Origin: NCED01 sp035493955
Lineage (GTDB): Bacteria; Pseudomonadota; Alphaproteobacteria; Caulobacterales; Caulobacteraceae
Assembly: GCA_035493955.1 (NCBI GenBank)
Contig: DATJHI010000006.1
Coordinates: 124,001-188,000, forward strand
Length of the DNA: 64,000 bases
Direction: 5' to 3'
The position numbers and the translations under genes were made by a program. Position 1 is the first letter of the stretch. Every line of letters begins with the position of its first letter. Below, in pieces: positions 38,599-46,901 of the stretch. The notes under the pieces were generated by a model. That model was not told the origin of the DNA and searched no databases. It saw only the letters and a list, made by a program, of their open reading frames with translations.

Positions 38599-39108
38599 AT
38601 GACCGACCGTAAGGACCCGCCGGCCCTGCCGAACGCTCCGGCCGAGGCGATCGACACCGGACTTGTGCGGGAACTCGCCACGATCCTGAACGACACCGAG
38701 CTCACCGAGATCGAGGTGGAGCGCGGCGACCTGCGCATCCGGGTCGCCCGCGAGATCCAGGCCGCGCCGATCATGGCCGCCCCGGCGGCCGCCCCGGTCC
38801 TGGCCCAGGGCGCGCCCGCCACGCCCGCCGCCCCGCCCGCCGCCGCAATCCCGGAGGCCCCGTCCGCGCCGAAGGGCGAGATCGTCAAGTCGCCGATGGT
38901 CGGCACCGTCTATATGGCGGCGCAACCGGGGGCCCCGTCCTTCGTCAAGGTCGGCGACCAGGTGGCCGAGGGCCAGACCCTGCTGATCATCGAAGCCATG
39001 AAGACCATGAACCCGATCCCCTCGCCCCGCGCCGGGACCGTGGTCGAGCTCCTGGCCCGGGACGGCCAGCCGGTCGAGTTCGGCGAGGGTCTATTGGTGT
39101 TGGAATAG
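38599..39108 (+). CDS. accB: Biotin carboxyl carrier protein of acetyl-CoA carboxylase
   Basis: This subunit carries biotin between the carboxylase and carboxyltransferase sites in fatty-acid synthesis. The 169 residues are an N-terminal helical part, an Ala/Pro hinge (about 55-95) and the biotinyl domain with the modified Lys in EAMKTMN (about 134). Normal length. It is followed by accC after 14 bases. Confidence 0.95.
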   Translation: MTDRKDPPALPNAPAEAIDTGLVRELATILNDTELTEIEVERGDLRIRVAREIQAAPIMAAPAAAPVLAQGAPATPAAPPAAAIPEAPSAPKGEIVKSPMVGTVYMAAQPGAPSFVKVGDQVAEGQTLLIIEAMKTMNPIPSPRAGTVVELLARDGQPVEFGEGLLVLE

Positions 39109-39122
39109 GCGGGCGTAGGGAC

Positions 39123-40466
39123 ATGTTCGAAAAGATCCTGATCGCCAACCGGGGCGAGATCGCGCTCCGGGTCCACCGCGCCTGCAAGGAGATGGGCATC
39201 TCCACCGTGGCCGTGCACTCAGAGGCCGACGCCTCGGCCATGCACGTGCGCCTGGCCGACGAGAGCGTGTGCATCGGCCCCGCGCCTGCGGCCAAGAGCT
39301 ACCTCAACATCCCCTCGATCATCGCCGCCTGCGAGATCACCGGGGCCCAGGCGGTCCATCCCGGCTACGGCTTCCTGTCCGAGAACGCCCGCTTCGCCGA
39401 GATCGTCGGTGTCCACGGCATGACCTTCATCGGGCCCAAGCCCGAGCACATCCGCATGATGGGCGACAAGATCACCGCCAAGATCGCGGTGAAGGAGGCC
39501 GGCATCCCGGTGGTGCCCGGCTCCGACGGGGCCATCGACGACCTGGACGAGGCCATGGCGGCGGCCGAACAGATCGGCTTTCCCGTGCTGATCAAGGCGG
39601 CGGCCGGCGGCGGCGGCCGGGGCATGAAGGTGGCCCAGACCAAGGACGCCCTGTTCGAAGCCATCTCCACCGCCTCCAACGAAGCCAAGTCGGCCTTCGG
39701 CGACGGCAGCGTCTATCTGGAACGCTATCTGGGCGGGCCCCGCCACATCGAGATCCAGGTGATCGCCGACGCCCACGGCAACGTCTGCCACCTGGGCGAA
39801 CGCGACTGCTCGCTGCAGCGCCGCCACCAGAAGATCCTGGAGGAGGCCCCCTCCCCCATCATCGACCGCTTCGCCCGCGAGAAGATCGGCAAGACCGTGG
39901 TCGAGGCGATCCGCAAGATTGGCTACCTCGGCGTCGGCACCATCGAGTTCCTGTACGAGGACGGCGAGTTCTTCTTCATCGAGATGAACACCCGCCTGCA
40001 GGTGGAGCACCCGGTCACCGAGGCGATCACCGGCATCGACCTGGTGCGCGAACAGATCCGCATCGCCGCTGGCCTGCCCCTGTCCTTCACCCAGAAGGAG
40101 GTGGTGTTCGAGGGCCACGCCATCGAGTGCCGGATCAATGCCGAGAACCCGCGCACCTTCACCCCCTCGCCCGGCCAGGTGACCGACTTCCATGCGCCGG
40201 GGGGCCTGGGGGTGCGCCTCGATTCGGCGATCTACGACGGCTATGTGATCCCGCCCTATTACGACAGCCTGATCGGCAAGCTGATCGTCCACGGCCGCGA
40301 CCGCGACGAGGCCCTTTCGCGCATGCTCCGCTGCCTGGGCGAGATGGTGGTCGGCGGCGTCGACACCACCATTCCCCTGTTCCAGGAACTCTTGGTCGAT
40401 CCCGACATCGCCGCCGGCAAGTACGACATCCACTGGCTGGAAAACTGGATCAAGGAGCACAGCTAA
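39123..40466 (+). CDS. accC: Acetyl-CoA carboxylase, biotin carboxylase subunit
   Basis: This ATP-grasp enzyme carboxylates the biotin on AccB. The 447-residue protein has the N-terminal FEKILIANRGEIALRV, the glycine-rich ATP loop AAGGGGRGMKV (about 161-171), the ERDCSLQRRHQK motif and the catalytic EMNTRLQVEHPVTE. Length is typical of stand-alone AccC. It ends an operon with aroQ and accB. Confidence 0.96.
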   Translation: MFEKILIANRGEIALRVHRACKEMGISTVAVHSEADASAMHVRLADESVCIGPAPAAKSYLNIPSIIAACEITGAQAVHPGYGFLSENARFAEIVGVHGMTFIGPKPEHIRMMGDKITAKIAVKEAGIPVVPGSDGAIDDLDEAMAAAEQIGFPVLIKAAAGGGGRGMKVAQTKDALFEAISTASNEAKSAFGDGSVYLERYLGGPRHIEIQVIADAHGNVCHLGERDCSLQRRHQKILEEAPSPIIDRFAREKIGKTVVEAIRKIGYLGVGTIEFLYEDGEFFFIEMNTRLQVEHPVTEAITGIDLVREQIRIAAGLPLSFTQKEVVFEGHAIECRINAENPRTFTPSPGQVTDFHAPGGLGVRLDSAIYDGYVIPPYYDSLIGKLIVHGRDRDEALSRMLRCLGEMVVGGVDTTIPLFQELLVDPDIAAGKYDIHWLENWIKEHS

Positions 40467-40563
40467 CGCTCACCCTCCGCCGGCGGGCCGGTTTCGGACC
40501 CTGAGCGCAGGCTTCGCTCCCCGATCTGTGCGACCCTGCCCTGGCCTAGAAGGGAGCGCACCG

Positions 40564-40905
40564 ATGGCCGACGTGAATCTTCCCATCCAATTGGCGCCGG
40601 GGGTTCTGAACGAGCCGATCCTGCCCGGCTGGCAGTTCAGTCTGTTCAGCATCAATCTCGGCGACTCCTCCGATCCGGACATCGAGAAGGCCGCGATCCA
40701 GAAGGTCGGCAGCTACGGAAAGCAGATCGGCCACCTGGCCGAAGCGCTGGAAGTGGTGATCGAGCGCCTTCAGCTGCTCGATTCCGATCTGGCGCCGGAG
40801 AAAAAGGACGCCTTGAAGGTGTTCCTGGGCGACGTCGCCGCGGCCCGCGGCGTCAAGCGCGGCGCAGCGAAACCGCCCGCGGGCAGCGGAGTCGCCACCT
40901 CTTAG
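40564..40905 (+). CDS. Small soluble protein of unknown function
   Basis: I do not recognise this 113-residue protein. It opens with VNLPIQLAPGVLNEPILPG, a hydrophobic stretch with many Pro, then two predicted helices (DIEKAAIQKVGSYGKQIG and HLAEALEVVIERLQLLD) and a Lys/Ala tail. No Cys, signal or membrane segment is seen. A good ribosome binding site (AGAAGGGAG) precedes the ATG. It may be the last gene of the aroQ-accBC unit, about 100 bases after accC. Confidence 0.7.
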   Translation: MADVNLPIQLAPGVLNEPILPGWQFSLFSINLGDSSDPDIEKAAIQKVGSYGKQIGHLAEALEVVIERLQLLDSDLAPEKKDALKVFLGDVAAARGVKRGAAKPPAGSGVATS

Positions 40906-41038
40906 CACTCGCCATCGACCGTGGCTTCAGGGTCACGCTTGTGTTTTCCCCGCACCACAACCCCTAGGCCCGGTTGACCCTCTCGCGGTCTGCGGCCTAG
41001 CTTGCGGCGTCCTGAAGCCATGGAAGGAGGGACCGTTG

Positions 41039-41089
41039 ATGCGATCGCACACCCGCTCCGCTCCCCTCCCCGCCGCCGGACTCTCCTGA
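41039..41089 (+). CDS. Possible 16-codon leader peptide
   Basis: An ATG lies 10 bases after GGAAGGAGGG, one of the best ribosome binding sites in the window. The peptide reads MRSHTRSAPLPAAGLS and stops with TGA. It has three Ser and three Pro but no run of one regulatory amino acid. It may be a translated leader or chance. Confidence 0.35.
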   Translation: MRSHTRSAPLPAAGLS

Positions 41090-41102
41090 CTTAAACGAGA
41101 TT

Positions 41103-41135
41103 CTTCGGTCGGCGCCCATCGCCCTCCGACCGAAG
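41103..41135 (+). other. Perfect 10-bp hairpin in the aat upstream region
   Basis: The arms CTTCGGTCGG and CCGACCGAAG enclose a 13-base loop. No T tract follows, so it is not a simple terminator. It sits 13 bases after the 16-codon sORF and ends 10 bases before the GTG of the next small ORF, where it could influence ribosome access. Confidence 0.55.
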
Positions 41136-41145
41136 GTCCACCCCC

Positions 41146-41325
41146 GTGTTCTTCCTGTTTCGCTGGAGCCTGAAGCTCCGGCCCCCAAGGCGTCTGGACG
41201 ACGCGAACGAACTGACGCCGTTCGTCGACGATTCGGCGCGCCGGCTGGTCCGCGCGCCGGAAACGCCGCGCCGCCTGCCCATGCCCAGTCTCCGCGCCCC
41301 ACATGGGCGGGACCCGCCGTCCTAA
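41146..41325 (+). CDS. Possible 59-residue small protein, GTG start
   Basis: The frame begins GTG-TTC-TTC-CTG-TTT and encodes a short hydrophobic/aromatic start (FFLFRWSLKLR) followed by a basic, Pro/Arg-rich tail. Codon third positions are strongly GC. No clear ribosome binding site except GAAGG at 13 bases. The aromatic-basic N-terminus could be an amphipathic membrane anchor. I do not recognise it. Confidence 0.35.
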   Translation: MFFLFRWSLKLRPPRRLDDANELTPFVDDSARRLVRAPETPRRLPMPSLRAPHGRDPPS

Positions 41326-41427
41326 ACGCATCAAGCGAAATGTACGCGCATAGGTACGGCTCGGAGCCGGACGATCACAATCAGCCCGTGCTGGCGCCCT
41401 ACCCCGCCCCCTGGGTAAAACGCCGGC

Positions 41428-42081
41428 GTGCCCGAGCCCTTCACCGTCGACGACCTGATCGCCTGCTACCGGCGGGGGGTGTTCCCCATGGCCGACGCGC
41501 GGGACGACGAGGACACCTATCTGATCGACCCCGAGCGCCGGGGCGTGATCCCGCTGGACGGCTTCCACATCGCCCGGCGGCTGGCGCGGACGGTGCGCAG
41601 CGAACCCTATGAGGTGCGGATCGACACCGCCTTCGCCTCGGTGGTGGAGGCCTGCGCCACGCCGCGCCCCGGCCGTCCCGAAACCTGGATCAACGGCCAG
41701 ATCGAAGGCCTGTACGGCGAGCTGTTCGCCCGCGGCCTGGCCCACAGCATCGAGAGCTGGGAGGACGGGCGGCTGGTCGGCGGCCTGTACGGGGTGGCGC
41801 TGGGAGGAGCGTTCTTCGGCGAGAGCATGTTCTCGACCGCGCGCGACGCCTCCAAGGTGGCGCTGGTGCATCTGGTCGCGCGGCTGGTCGTCGGCCGCTA
41901 CCGGCTGCTCGACACCCAGTTCATGACCGAGCACCTGGCCCAGTTCGGGGCGCAGGAGATCAGCCGGGCGCAGTATAGGACGCGGCTGGCCCAGGCGCTG
42001 GAGGCGCCGGCGGATTTCTACAGCTTGGTCCCGGGAGCGACCGGCGCGGCGGTCTTGCAGGCGATCAGCCAGACGTCATAG
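41428..42081 (+). CDS. aat: Leucyl/phenylalanyl-tRNA-protein transferase
   Basis: Aat adds Leu or Phe to proteins with N-terminal Arg or Lys, making them N-degrons for ClpS-ClpAP. The 217-residue protein shows IACYRRGVFPM, TWINGQI, GLAHSIESWEDGRLVGGLYGV, GGAFFGESMFS and LLDTQFMTEHLAQFGAQEI, all family landmarks. The start is GTG (no ATG fits the N-terminus). Its last 64 bases overlap the end of the convergent DUF2155 gene. Confidence 0.94.
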   Translation: MPEPFTVDDLIACYRRGVFPMADARDDEDTYLIDPERRGVIPLDGFHIARRLARTVRSEPYEVRIDTAFASVVEACATPRPGRPETWINGQIEGLYGELFARGLAHSIESWEDGRLVGGLYGVALGGAFFGESMFSTARDASKVALVHLVARLVVGRYRLLDTQFMTEHLAQFGAQEISRAQYRTRLAQALEAPADFYSLVPGATGAAVLQAISQTS

Positions 42082-42659
42082 AGCGGATGCTCCACCGCGT
42101 GCAGGCCCGGCGAGTTGGCGAACATCCAGCCGCGGAAGATCACCCGGGCCGCCTGGGGGACGATGGCCTGCGGCTGGGCCTGGACGTCGAGGTGGACCAT
42201 GGCGTCGGCATAGCCCTCGTCGGGGGCGGCGACCTCACAGGCGTGTACGGTGATCACGAGGCCGCCGACGCCGCCACGGCCCCCGAAGCGAACCGGTTCT
42301 CCGACCTTGGCCTCGAAGCGCAAGGTCTCGGCCGTGGTCTTGTCGACCCCCTGCAGGATCGCCGAGGTGAAGCGCGGGCGCTTCATCGGTTCGATCTTCT
42401 TCTCCGCGTCCGCGTTGGGCAGGGCCTCGGGTCTGGCGCCGTCGAGCGGGGGCGGCGCGGCGGCCCCCTCTTCCGGCGGCGGGGCCTCGCCGTCGAGGGC
42501 GACGACGGGTCCGGCGGGCGCGGCTCCGGCCTGGGGCGGAGCCTGGCCGGTGATGGCGGCGGGAGCGCCGGGCAGGTCCTGCGCCGTCACCAGACCGACG
42601 CTGGCCACGAAAACGGCGGCGCCGAGGCCCAGAGTCGCGAGATGGCGGCGGCGCGACAT
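42018..42659 (-). CDS. Exported DUF2155 protein
   Basis: This 213-residue protein has an N-terminal signal (LGLGAAVFVASVGLVTAQ), an Ala/Pro-rich linker (about 30-95) and the DUF2155 domain (about 100-205) with LQGVDKTTAETLRFEAKVGEPVRFG-type opening and the conserved RGWMFANSPGLHAVEHPLYDVWL end. The function is unknown; in Alphaproteobacteria it lies beside NDUFA12, as here (4 bases after it), suggesting a link with complex I or the envelope. Confidence 0.88.
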   Translation of the reverse strand: MSRRRHLATLGLGAAVFVASVGLVTAQDLPGAPAAITGQAPPQAGAAPAGPVVALDGEAPPPEEGAAAPPPLDGARPEALPNADAEKKIEPMKRPRFTSAILQGVDKTTAETLRFEAKVGEPVRFGGRGGVGGLVITVHACEVAAPDEGYADAMVHLDVQAQPQAIVPQAARVIFRGWMFANSPGLHAVEHPLYDVWLIACKTAAPVAPGTKL

Positions 42660-42663
42660 CGGC

Positions 42664-43062
42664 CTACTCCGGGCGCCAGGCCTGGTAGTCGCCGGTGGCG
42701 GATGGGCGTTCCCCTCCGCGGGCGATCGAGCCCTTGGGCCGGTAGGCCATGGGCGTGCCGGTCAGGTTCGGCTGGTGGTCCAGCTCCCACGAACGGCGCG
42801 GCACCGGCGTGACCGTGGGCGGATCGTCCCAGGTGTAGTGCATCCAGCCATGCCACTCGGGGGGGATTTTGGTGGCTTCGGCATAGCCGCGATAGACGAC
42901 CCACCGGCGCTTGCGGCCGACGTCGTAGGCGTCCTTGGCGTCCCTGGCCTCGTAGTAGCGGTTGCCCAGGCTGTCCTCGCCGACGAATCGGCCGCGCTTG
43001 GCGATGGTGAACAGGGCGCCGATGGTGGCGCCGTCCCACCAGGTGAATATCTTTTTGAGCAC
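42664..43062 (-). CDS. NADH:ubiquinone oxidoreductase accessory subunit NDUFA12 family
   Basis: This is the alphaproteobacterial counterpart of mitochondrial complex I subunit B17.2, an assembly or stability factor of the enzyme at the inner membrane. The 132 residues contain LFTIAKRGRFVGEDSLGNRYYE, RRWVVYRGYAEATKIPPEWHGWMHY and the C-terminal YRPKGSIARGGERP segment. No nuo gene is nearby; the unit with DUF2155 is an established synteny. Confidence 0.93.
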   Translation of the reverse strand: MLKKIFTWWDGATIGALFTIAKRGRFVGEDSLGNRYYEARDAKDAYDVGRKRRWVVYRGYAEATKIPPEWHGWMHYTWDDPPTVTPVPRRSWELDHQPNLTGTPMAYRPKGSIARGGERPSATGDYQAWRPE

Positions 43063-43300
43063 GGAAACGAGGACCCGACGGTGAGAGGCAAATCAACGGC
43101 GGGACTATAGGGCTGTGGACAGGGCCGGTCCAGCGAGCGCCGTCCCGTCAGTGGACGACGGCTTCCTATCCGTCGATGGGACAAGCGCCCTGCTACATAT
43201 TGTGTCGGGAACGGCGGTTCACACGACATCTATTGATTACAACCAGCCGGGCCCCTAGCCTCACAGACTCACGGGCGTCGTAGAGCAAGAAGGTGTGCCC

Positions 43301-46135
43301 ATGCGGTTCGAGCGGCGCTTTCAGGAGAGGCTGGACGGCCTGGACTTGAGGCCCCGCGCCCTCGAGGGCGTCCATGGCGTGGTGGAGGTGGTCGCCCCCG
43401 AAGGGTGGACCGGCGCCCGCGTCGAGGCCTGGCTGGACTGGGCCGAACAGCTGCCGGCCGACCGGCCCGCCGACGACGTCCTGATCCCCGCCGCCGACGG
43501 CCCGCTGTCCGGCGTCCTGGGCGGCGGTCCCACGGCCTACGCCGAGCGGCTGGCCTCCTGGGGCTGGGCGCTCGGCCTGTTCGACCGCGAGGCTGACGCC
43601 GACGCCTTCCGCGACGAGGTCGCAGCCAGCCTGCTGCTGGGTCTGGCCGCGCCGGCGAGCGGCCGGCGGACGGGAGCGCGCACCCCGCCCCTGACCGCGA
43701 CCATTCCGCCGGCGACGGCCACCCGCACCCTGGACCTGTCCAACTCCGCCGGCCTGGAGGCCCTGGCCGCGGCGGTGGCGGCCTTGCGCTCGGGGCAGGC
43801 GGCCATGGCGGGCGCCGCCGCCATCGAGGCCGCCCTGCAGGGGGTGGCCGACGCGGTGGCCCGCTGCGAGGGCGAGCGCGACGCCTGCGCCGATCCGGTG
43901 CGCAACCCGGCCCTGGCCCGCGCCGTGCGCGCGGCCCTGGCCGTCGGCGCCGGGGAAGCCCTGGTCCAGGACGCCCTTGCGCTCGCCGCCGCCGGCCTGC
44001 CCCGCGGCGCGGCCCCGCCCCCCGTCCCCGCCACGACCCCCGGCGTCGTCGCCTATCTGCCGCGGGAGATCGCCCTGGTCGGCGCGCCCGCCGCCGCCGC
44101 GGCCGCCTACGCCGCCTGGGAAGCCGAACCGGTCCGGATCGCGTTCGACCCGTGGGACGCCCGCGGCGTGGCCCGCTCTGGCCTGGCCGCCCGCGCCGCC
44201 CTGACCGTGGAGCCGTTCCTGGGCGACGAGGGCTTCGACGCCGACGGCTTCGCCGACCTGGTGCGGCTGTGGACCGTAGCCATGGAGATCGAGGGGGCGG
44301 CGGGCTTTTCCGCCACCGAAGGCGAGGCGGCGGCCCGCTACGCCGGCCGCCGGCTGGCGCTCGGCCTGGCCGGACTGCACGAGACCGTCGTCGGCGAGGG
44401 CCTGGCCTATGAGTCGGCGGCGGGGCGCGCCCTGGCCGCCTCCCTGACCGCCTTCGCCGCCGGCGCCGGCCTGGCCGCCTCGGCCGAGATGGCGGCCCTG
44501 GCCGGGCCCTGCCCCGCCTTCGCCCGCGAGCGGGACCAGCTGTTGCCGCGCCTGCGCCAGAGGGCCGAGGCCGCCCGGGCCCTCGGCAACGAGATCGCCG
44601 TCGCCGCCGCCGACCGGCTGGACCACGCGGTGGACGAGGCCGAGGCCGGGGGCCTGCGCAACCTGGCGGTGATCTGCCTGTTCGAGGACCCGGACCTGCG
44701 CCTGCGGCTTGGGGGCGCGACCCTGGGCGCCGCGCCCTGGGCAGGGCCCGCCGCCGTGGCCGAGACCGAGGACGGGGCGCTGGTGCCGGTGCTGAACGCC
44801 GCCGCCCTGCGCGGGCTCGCCCGCCTGGGCCTGGACGCCGCCCAGGCCCGCGCCAGGATCATCGGCAGCCGCACCCTGGAGGACGCCCCCGGCGTCGACC
44901 GGGCCGGCCTGCTCGCCCGCGGCTTCACTCCGCACGAAGTCGCCGCCGTCGAGGGAGCCCTATTGAAGGCGGGATCCCTGCGCGAAGCCTTCGCCCCGTC
45001 GGTGGTGGACGAGGGATTCCTGCGGGACGTGCTGGGCGCCGACGCCGCGGCACTGGCCGACCCGCAGTTCGACACCCTGGCCCTGGCCGGCTTCACCCCC
45101 GACGAGATCGCCGAGGCGGAAGCCCACATCCTGGGGACCGGGCGGCTGGAGGGGCCGGTGTTCGCCGGCGCGGCCGAACTGGAGACCGCTTCCCGCCTGG
45201 CCATGACCGCGGCGGTCGAACGCTTCGCCTGCGCCCCCACCGCCCTGCCCCTGGCCCTGGCGGGGACCGAGCCGCCGACCGCAGCCCTGGCCCTGGTCGT
45301 CGCCGCCGCCCGCGCCAAGCTTCGCGCCGTCCGCATCGTCCGCGGCCCGGAGCGTGCGGCCCTGACCGTCCCGGCCGAGCCCGAGGCCGCCGCCCGTCCG
45401 CGGGCCGAAGCCCCGCCCCTGCCCCAGACCGAACGCATCGTCGAGCGGGTGGTGGAGCGGGTGGTCGAGGTGGAGGTCGAGCGGGCCCGGGCCCGGCGCA
45501 AGCTGCCCGACCGGCGCAAGGGCTATATCCAGAAGGCCGCGGTGGGCGGCCACAAGGTCTATATCCACACCGGCGAATACGACGACGGGGAGCTGGGCGA
45601 GATCTTCATCGACATGCACAAGGAAGGCGCCGCCTTCCGCTCTTTGATGAACAACTTCGCCATCGGCATCTCCATCGGCCTGCAGTACGGGGTGCCGCTG
45701 GAGGAGTACGTCGACGCCTTCGTCTACACCCGTTTCGAACCGGCCGGGCCGGTCACCGGCAACGACACCATCCGTTCGGCCACATCGATCCTGGACTACA
45801 TCTTCCGGGAGCTGGGGGTCTCGTACCTGGACCGCCAGGACCTGGGCGACCCGGACGCGTTGAACGCCGACGGCCTGGGCAATGGCGCGGGCGAAGGCCT
45901 GGCCGAACCGGAGCCGCAGCCGGTGTCGCGCTTCATCTCCAAGGGCTTCTCGCGGGGGACCGCCCCCGACAACCTGCTGTTCCTGCCCACCGCCAAGCGC
46001 GGCGGCGAGCGCGGCGACGTGGACAGCCGCACCCTGGACGTGTGCCCGACCTGCGGGGACTTCGGGCTCAGCCGGCGGGGAAGCCGGATGGTCTGCGAAG
46101 CCTGCGGAGAGACCTCGGGCGCGACGGCCGGCTAG
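43301..46135 (+). CDS. Degenerate NrdJ-like protein: lost reductase core, intact TSCPD domain and zinc ribbon
   Basis: The last 210 residues (about 735-944) match the C-terminus of class II (B12-dependent) ribonucleotide reductase NrdJ: PDRRKGYIQKAAVGGHKVY, GEYDDGELGEIFIDMHKEG, LQYGVPLEEYVDAFVYTRF, and a four-Cys zinc ribbon (CPTC ... CEAC). Upstream, landmarks of NrdJ survive in order (DLVRLWTVAMEIE near 316, LEDAPGVDRAGLLARGFT near 525, FDTLALAGF and ILGTGRLEG near 590-618), but the SNPCSEY and CNLASLNL cysteine motifs are absent and the sequence has become Ala-rich. I infer a catalytically dead paralogue with a regulatory or structural role. The ATG has AGAAGG in front; a GTG six bases earlier is possible. 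Confidence 0.82.
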   Translation: MRFERRFQERLDGLDLRPRALEGVHGVVEVVAPEGWTGARVEAWLDWAEQLPADRPADDVLIPAADGPLSGVLGGGPTAYAERLASWGWALGLFDREADADAFRDEVAASLLLGLAAPASGRRTGARTPPLTATIPPATATRTLDLSNSAGLEALAAAVAALRSGQAAMAGAAAIEAALQGVADAVARCEGERDACADPVRNPALARAVRAALAVGAGEALVQDALALAAAGLPRGAAPPPVPATTPGVVAYLPREIALVGAPAAAAAAYAAWEAEPVRIAFDPWDARGVARSGLAARAALTVEPFLGDEGFDADGFADLVRLWTVAMEIEGAAGFSATEGEAAARYAGRRLALGLAGLHETVVGEGLAYESAAGRALAASLTAFAAGAGLAASAEMAALAGPCPAFARERDQLLPRLRQRAEAARALGNEIAVAAADRLDHAVDEAEAGGLRNLAVICLFEDPDLRLRLGGATLGAAPWAGPAAVAETEDGALVPVLNAAALRGLARLGLDAAQARARIIGSRTLEDAPGVDRAGLLARGFTPHEVAAVEGALLKAGSLREAFAPSVVDEGFLRDVLGADAAALADPQFDTLALAGFTPDEIAEAEAHILGTGRLEGPVFAGAAELETASRLAMTAAVERFACAPTALPLALAGTEPPTAALALVVAAARAKLRAVRIVRGPERAALTVPAEPEAAARPRAEAPPLPQTERIVERVVERVVEVEVERARARRKLPDRRKGYIQKAAVGGHKVYIHTGEYDDGELGEIFIDMHKEGAAFRSLMNNFAIGISIGLQYGVPLEEYVDAFVYTRFEPAGPVTGNDTIRSATSILDYIFRELGVSYLDRQDLGDPDALNADGLGNGAGEGLAEPEPQPVSRFISKGFSRGTAPDNLLFLPTAKRGGERGDVDSRTLDVCPTCGDFGLSRRGSRMVCEACGETSGATAG

Positions 46136-46213
46136 CGCGCGGGGGCTCAGCGGTGCGGTCGATCGCATGCACCAGGGCCGCCGCATCGTCGTCCTCGGAA
46201 AACGGTTCGAAGG

Positions 46214-46885
46214 TCATGCGGCGTTGGTCACCGGCAGGAGCGCGCCAGTCACCGCCCGGGCCTGATCCGAGGCCAGGAAAGCGATCACGTCGGCAATGGC
46301 GGCGGGGCTTGTCCAGGTCGATCGGTCGGCGCCCGGCATTGCGGCGCGATTGGCCGGGGTGTCGATGATCCGGGGCAGGACCGCATTGACTCGAATCCGG
46401 CCGCCGAGCGTCGCCGCCAGGCTTTGGGTCAGCCTCGATACCCCGCTCTTGGACGCGGCATAGGCGCCCATGCCGGGTCCGGGACTGTCGGCCGCCACGG
46501 CGCCGACATTGACGATCGCCCCGCCGGAGGCGAAGTGCTCGATCGCCCCCGCGCACATGTTCACGCAGGTCTTGAGGTTGGCGGAATGGAGCCTGTCCCA
46601 GACCTCCGGCGCCAGGCCGTCGGCCGGCTCCATGTCGAAGCCGCCGGCGACATTGACCAGGACGTCGATCCGACCCAGCGCGCGCCGGATCTTAGTGCAG
46701 GCCCTGCGGGCGGCGTCGGGATCGGTGAGATCGACCCCATCCAACAGCAAATGGGCGCTTGAGCCTCCCGCGGCCCTGGCGATCAGGGCGATCTCGGCGC
46801 CCTGGCGCGCGAACGCCTCGGCCACCGCAGTTCCCAGGCAGCCGAGGCCCCCGGTAATGACGACTTTCCGTCCCACGACGCGCAT
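46214..46885 (-). CDS. Short-chain dehydrogenase/reductase family protein lacking the catalytic Ser
   Basis: This Rossmann-fold protein of 223 residues has the nucleotide motif TGGLGCLG (about 11-18), the NVAGG structural motif, the catalytic Tyr-Lys pair in YAASK and the C-terminal VNAVLPRIIDTPANR loop. At the place of the catalytic Ser (13 residues before Tyr) there is Ala (VNVGAVAADS), so activity may be altered. The true start is the ATG after AGAGGAG; the frame stays open much further. A truncated ORF ends 16 bases upstream on the same strand. Substrate unknown. Confidence 0.82.
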   Translation of the reverse strand: MRVVGRKVVITGGLGCLGTAVAEAFARQGAEIALIARAAGGSSAHLLLDGVDLTDPDAARRACTKIRRALGRIDVLVNVAGGFDMEPADGLAPEVWDRLHSANLKTCVNMCAGAIEHFASGGAIVNVGAVAADSPGPGMGAYAASKSGVSRLTQSLAATLGGRIRVNAVLPRIIDTPANRAAMPGADRSTWTSPAAIADVIAFLASDQARAVTGALLPVTNAA

Positions 46886-46901
46886 CTCCTCTGTTCGGCC
46901 G

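Larger units (their letters stand above)
40906..41427. other. 522-base region before aat with two possible sORFs and a hairpin
   Basis: No long gene is present. In order it holds a 16-codon sORF behind a strong ribosome binding site, a perfect 10-bp hairpin, and a GTG-started 59-codon ORF; each is listed separately. A further inverted repeat GTAC-GCGCATAG-GTAC follows near 41342. The layout resembles a leader-peptide region, but nothing proves that aat is the target. Confidence 0.5.

Noticed and set aside
41340..41612. ATG-started ORF overlapping the aat start in another frame
   Set aside because: Becomes an Arg/Pro-rich shadow inside aat; aat has full family conservation from its GTG.
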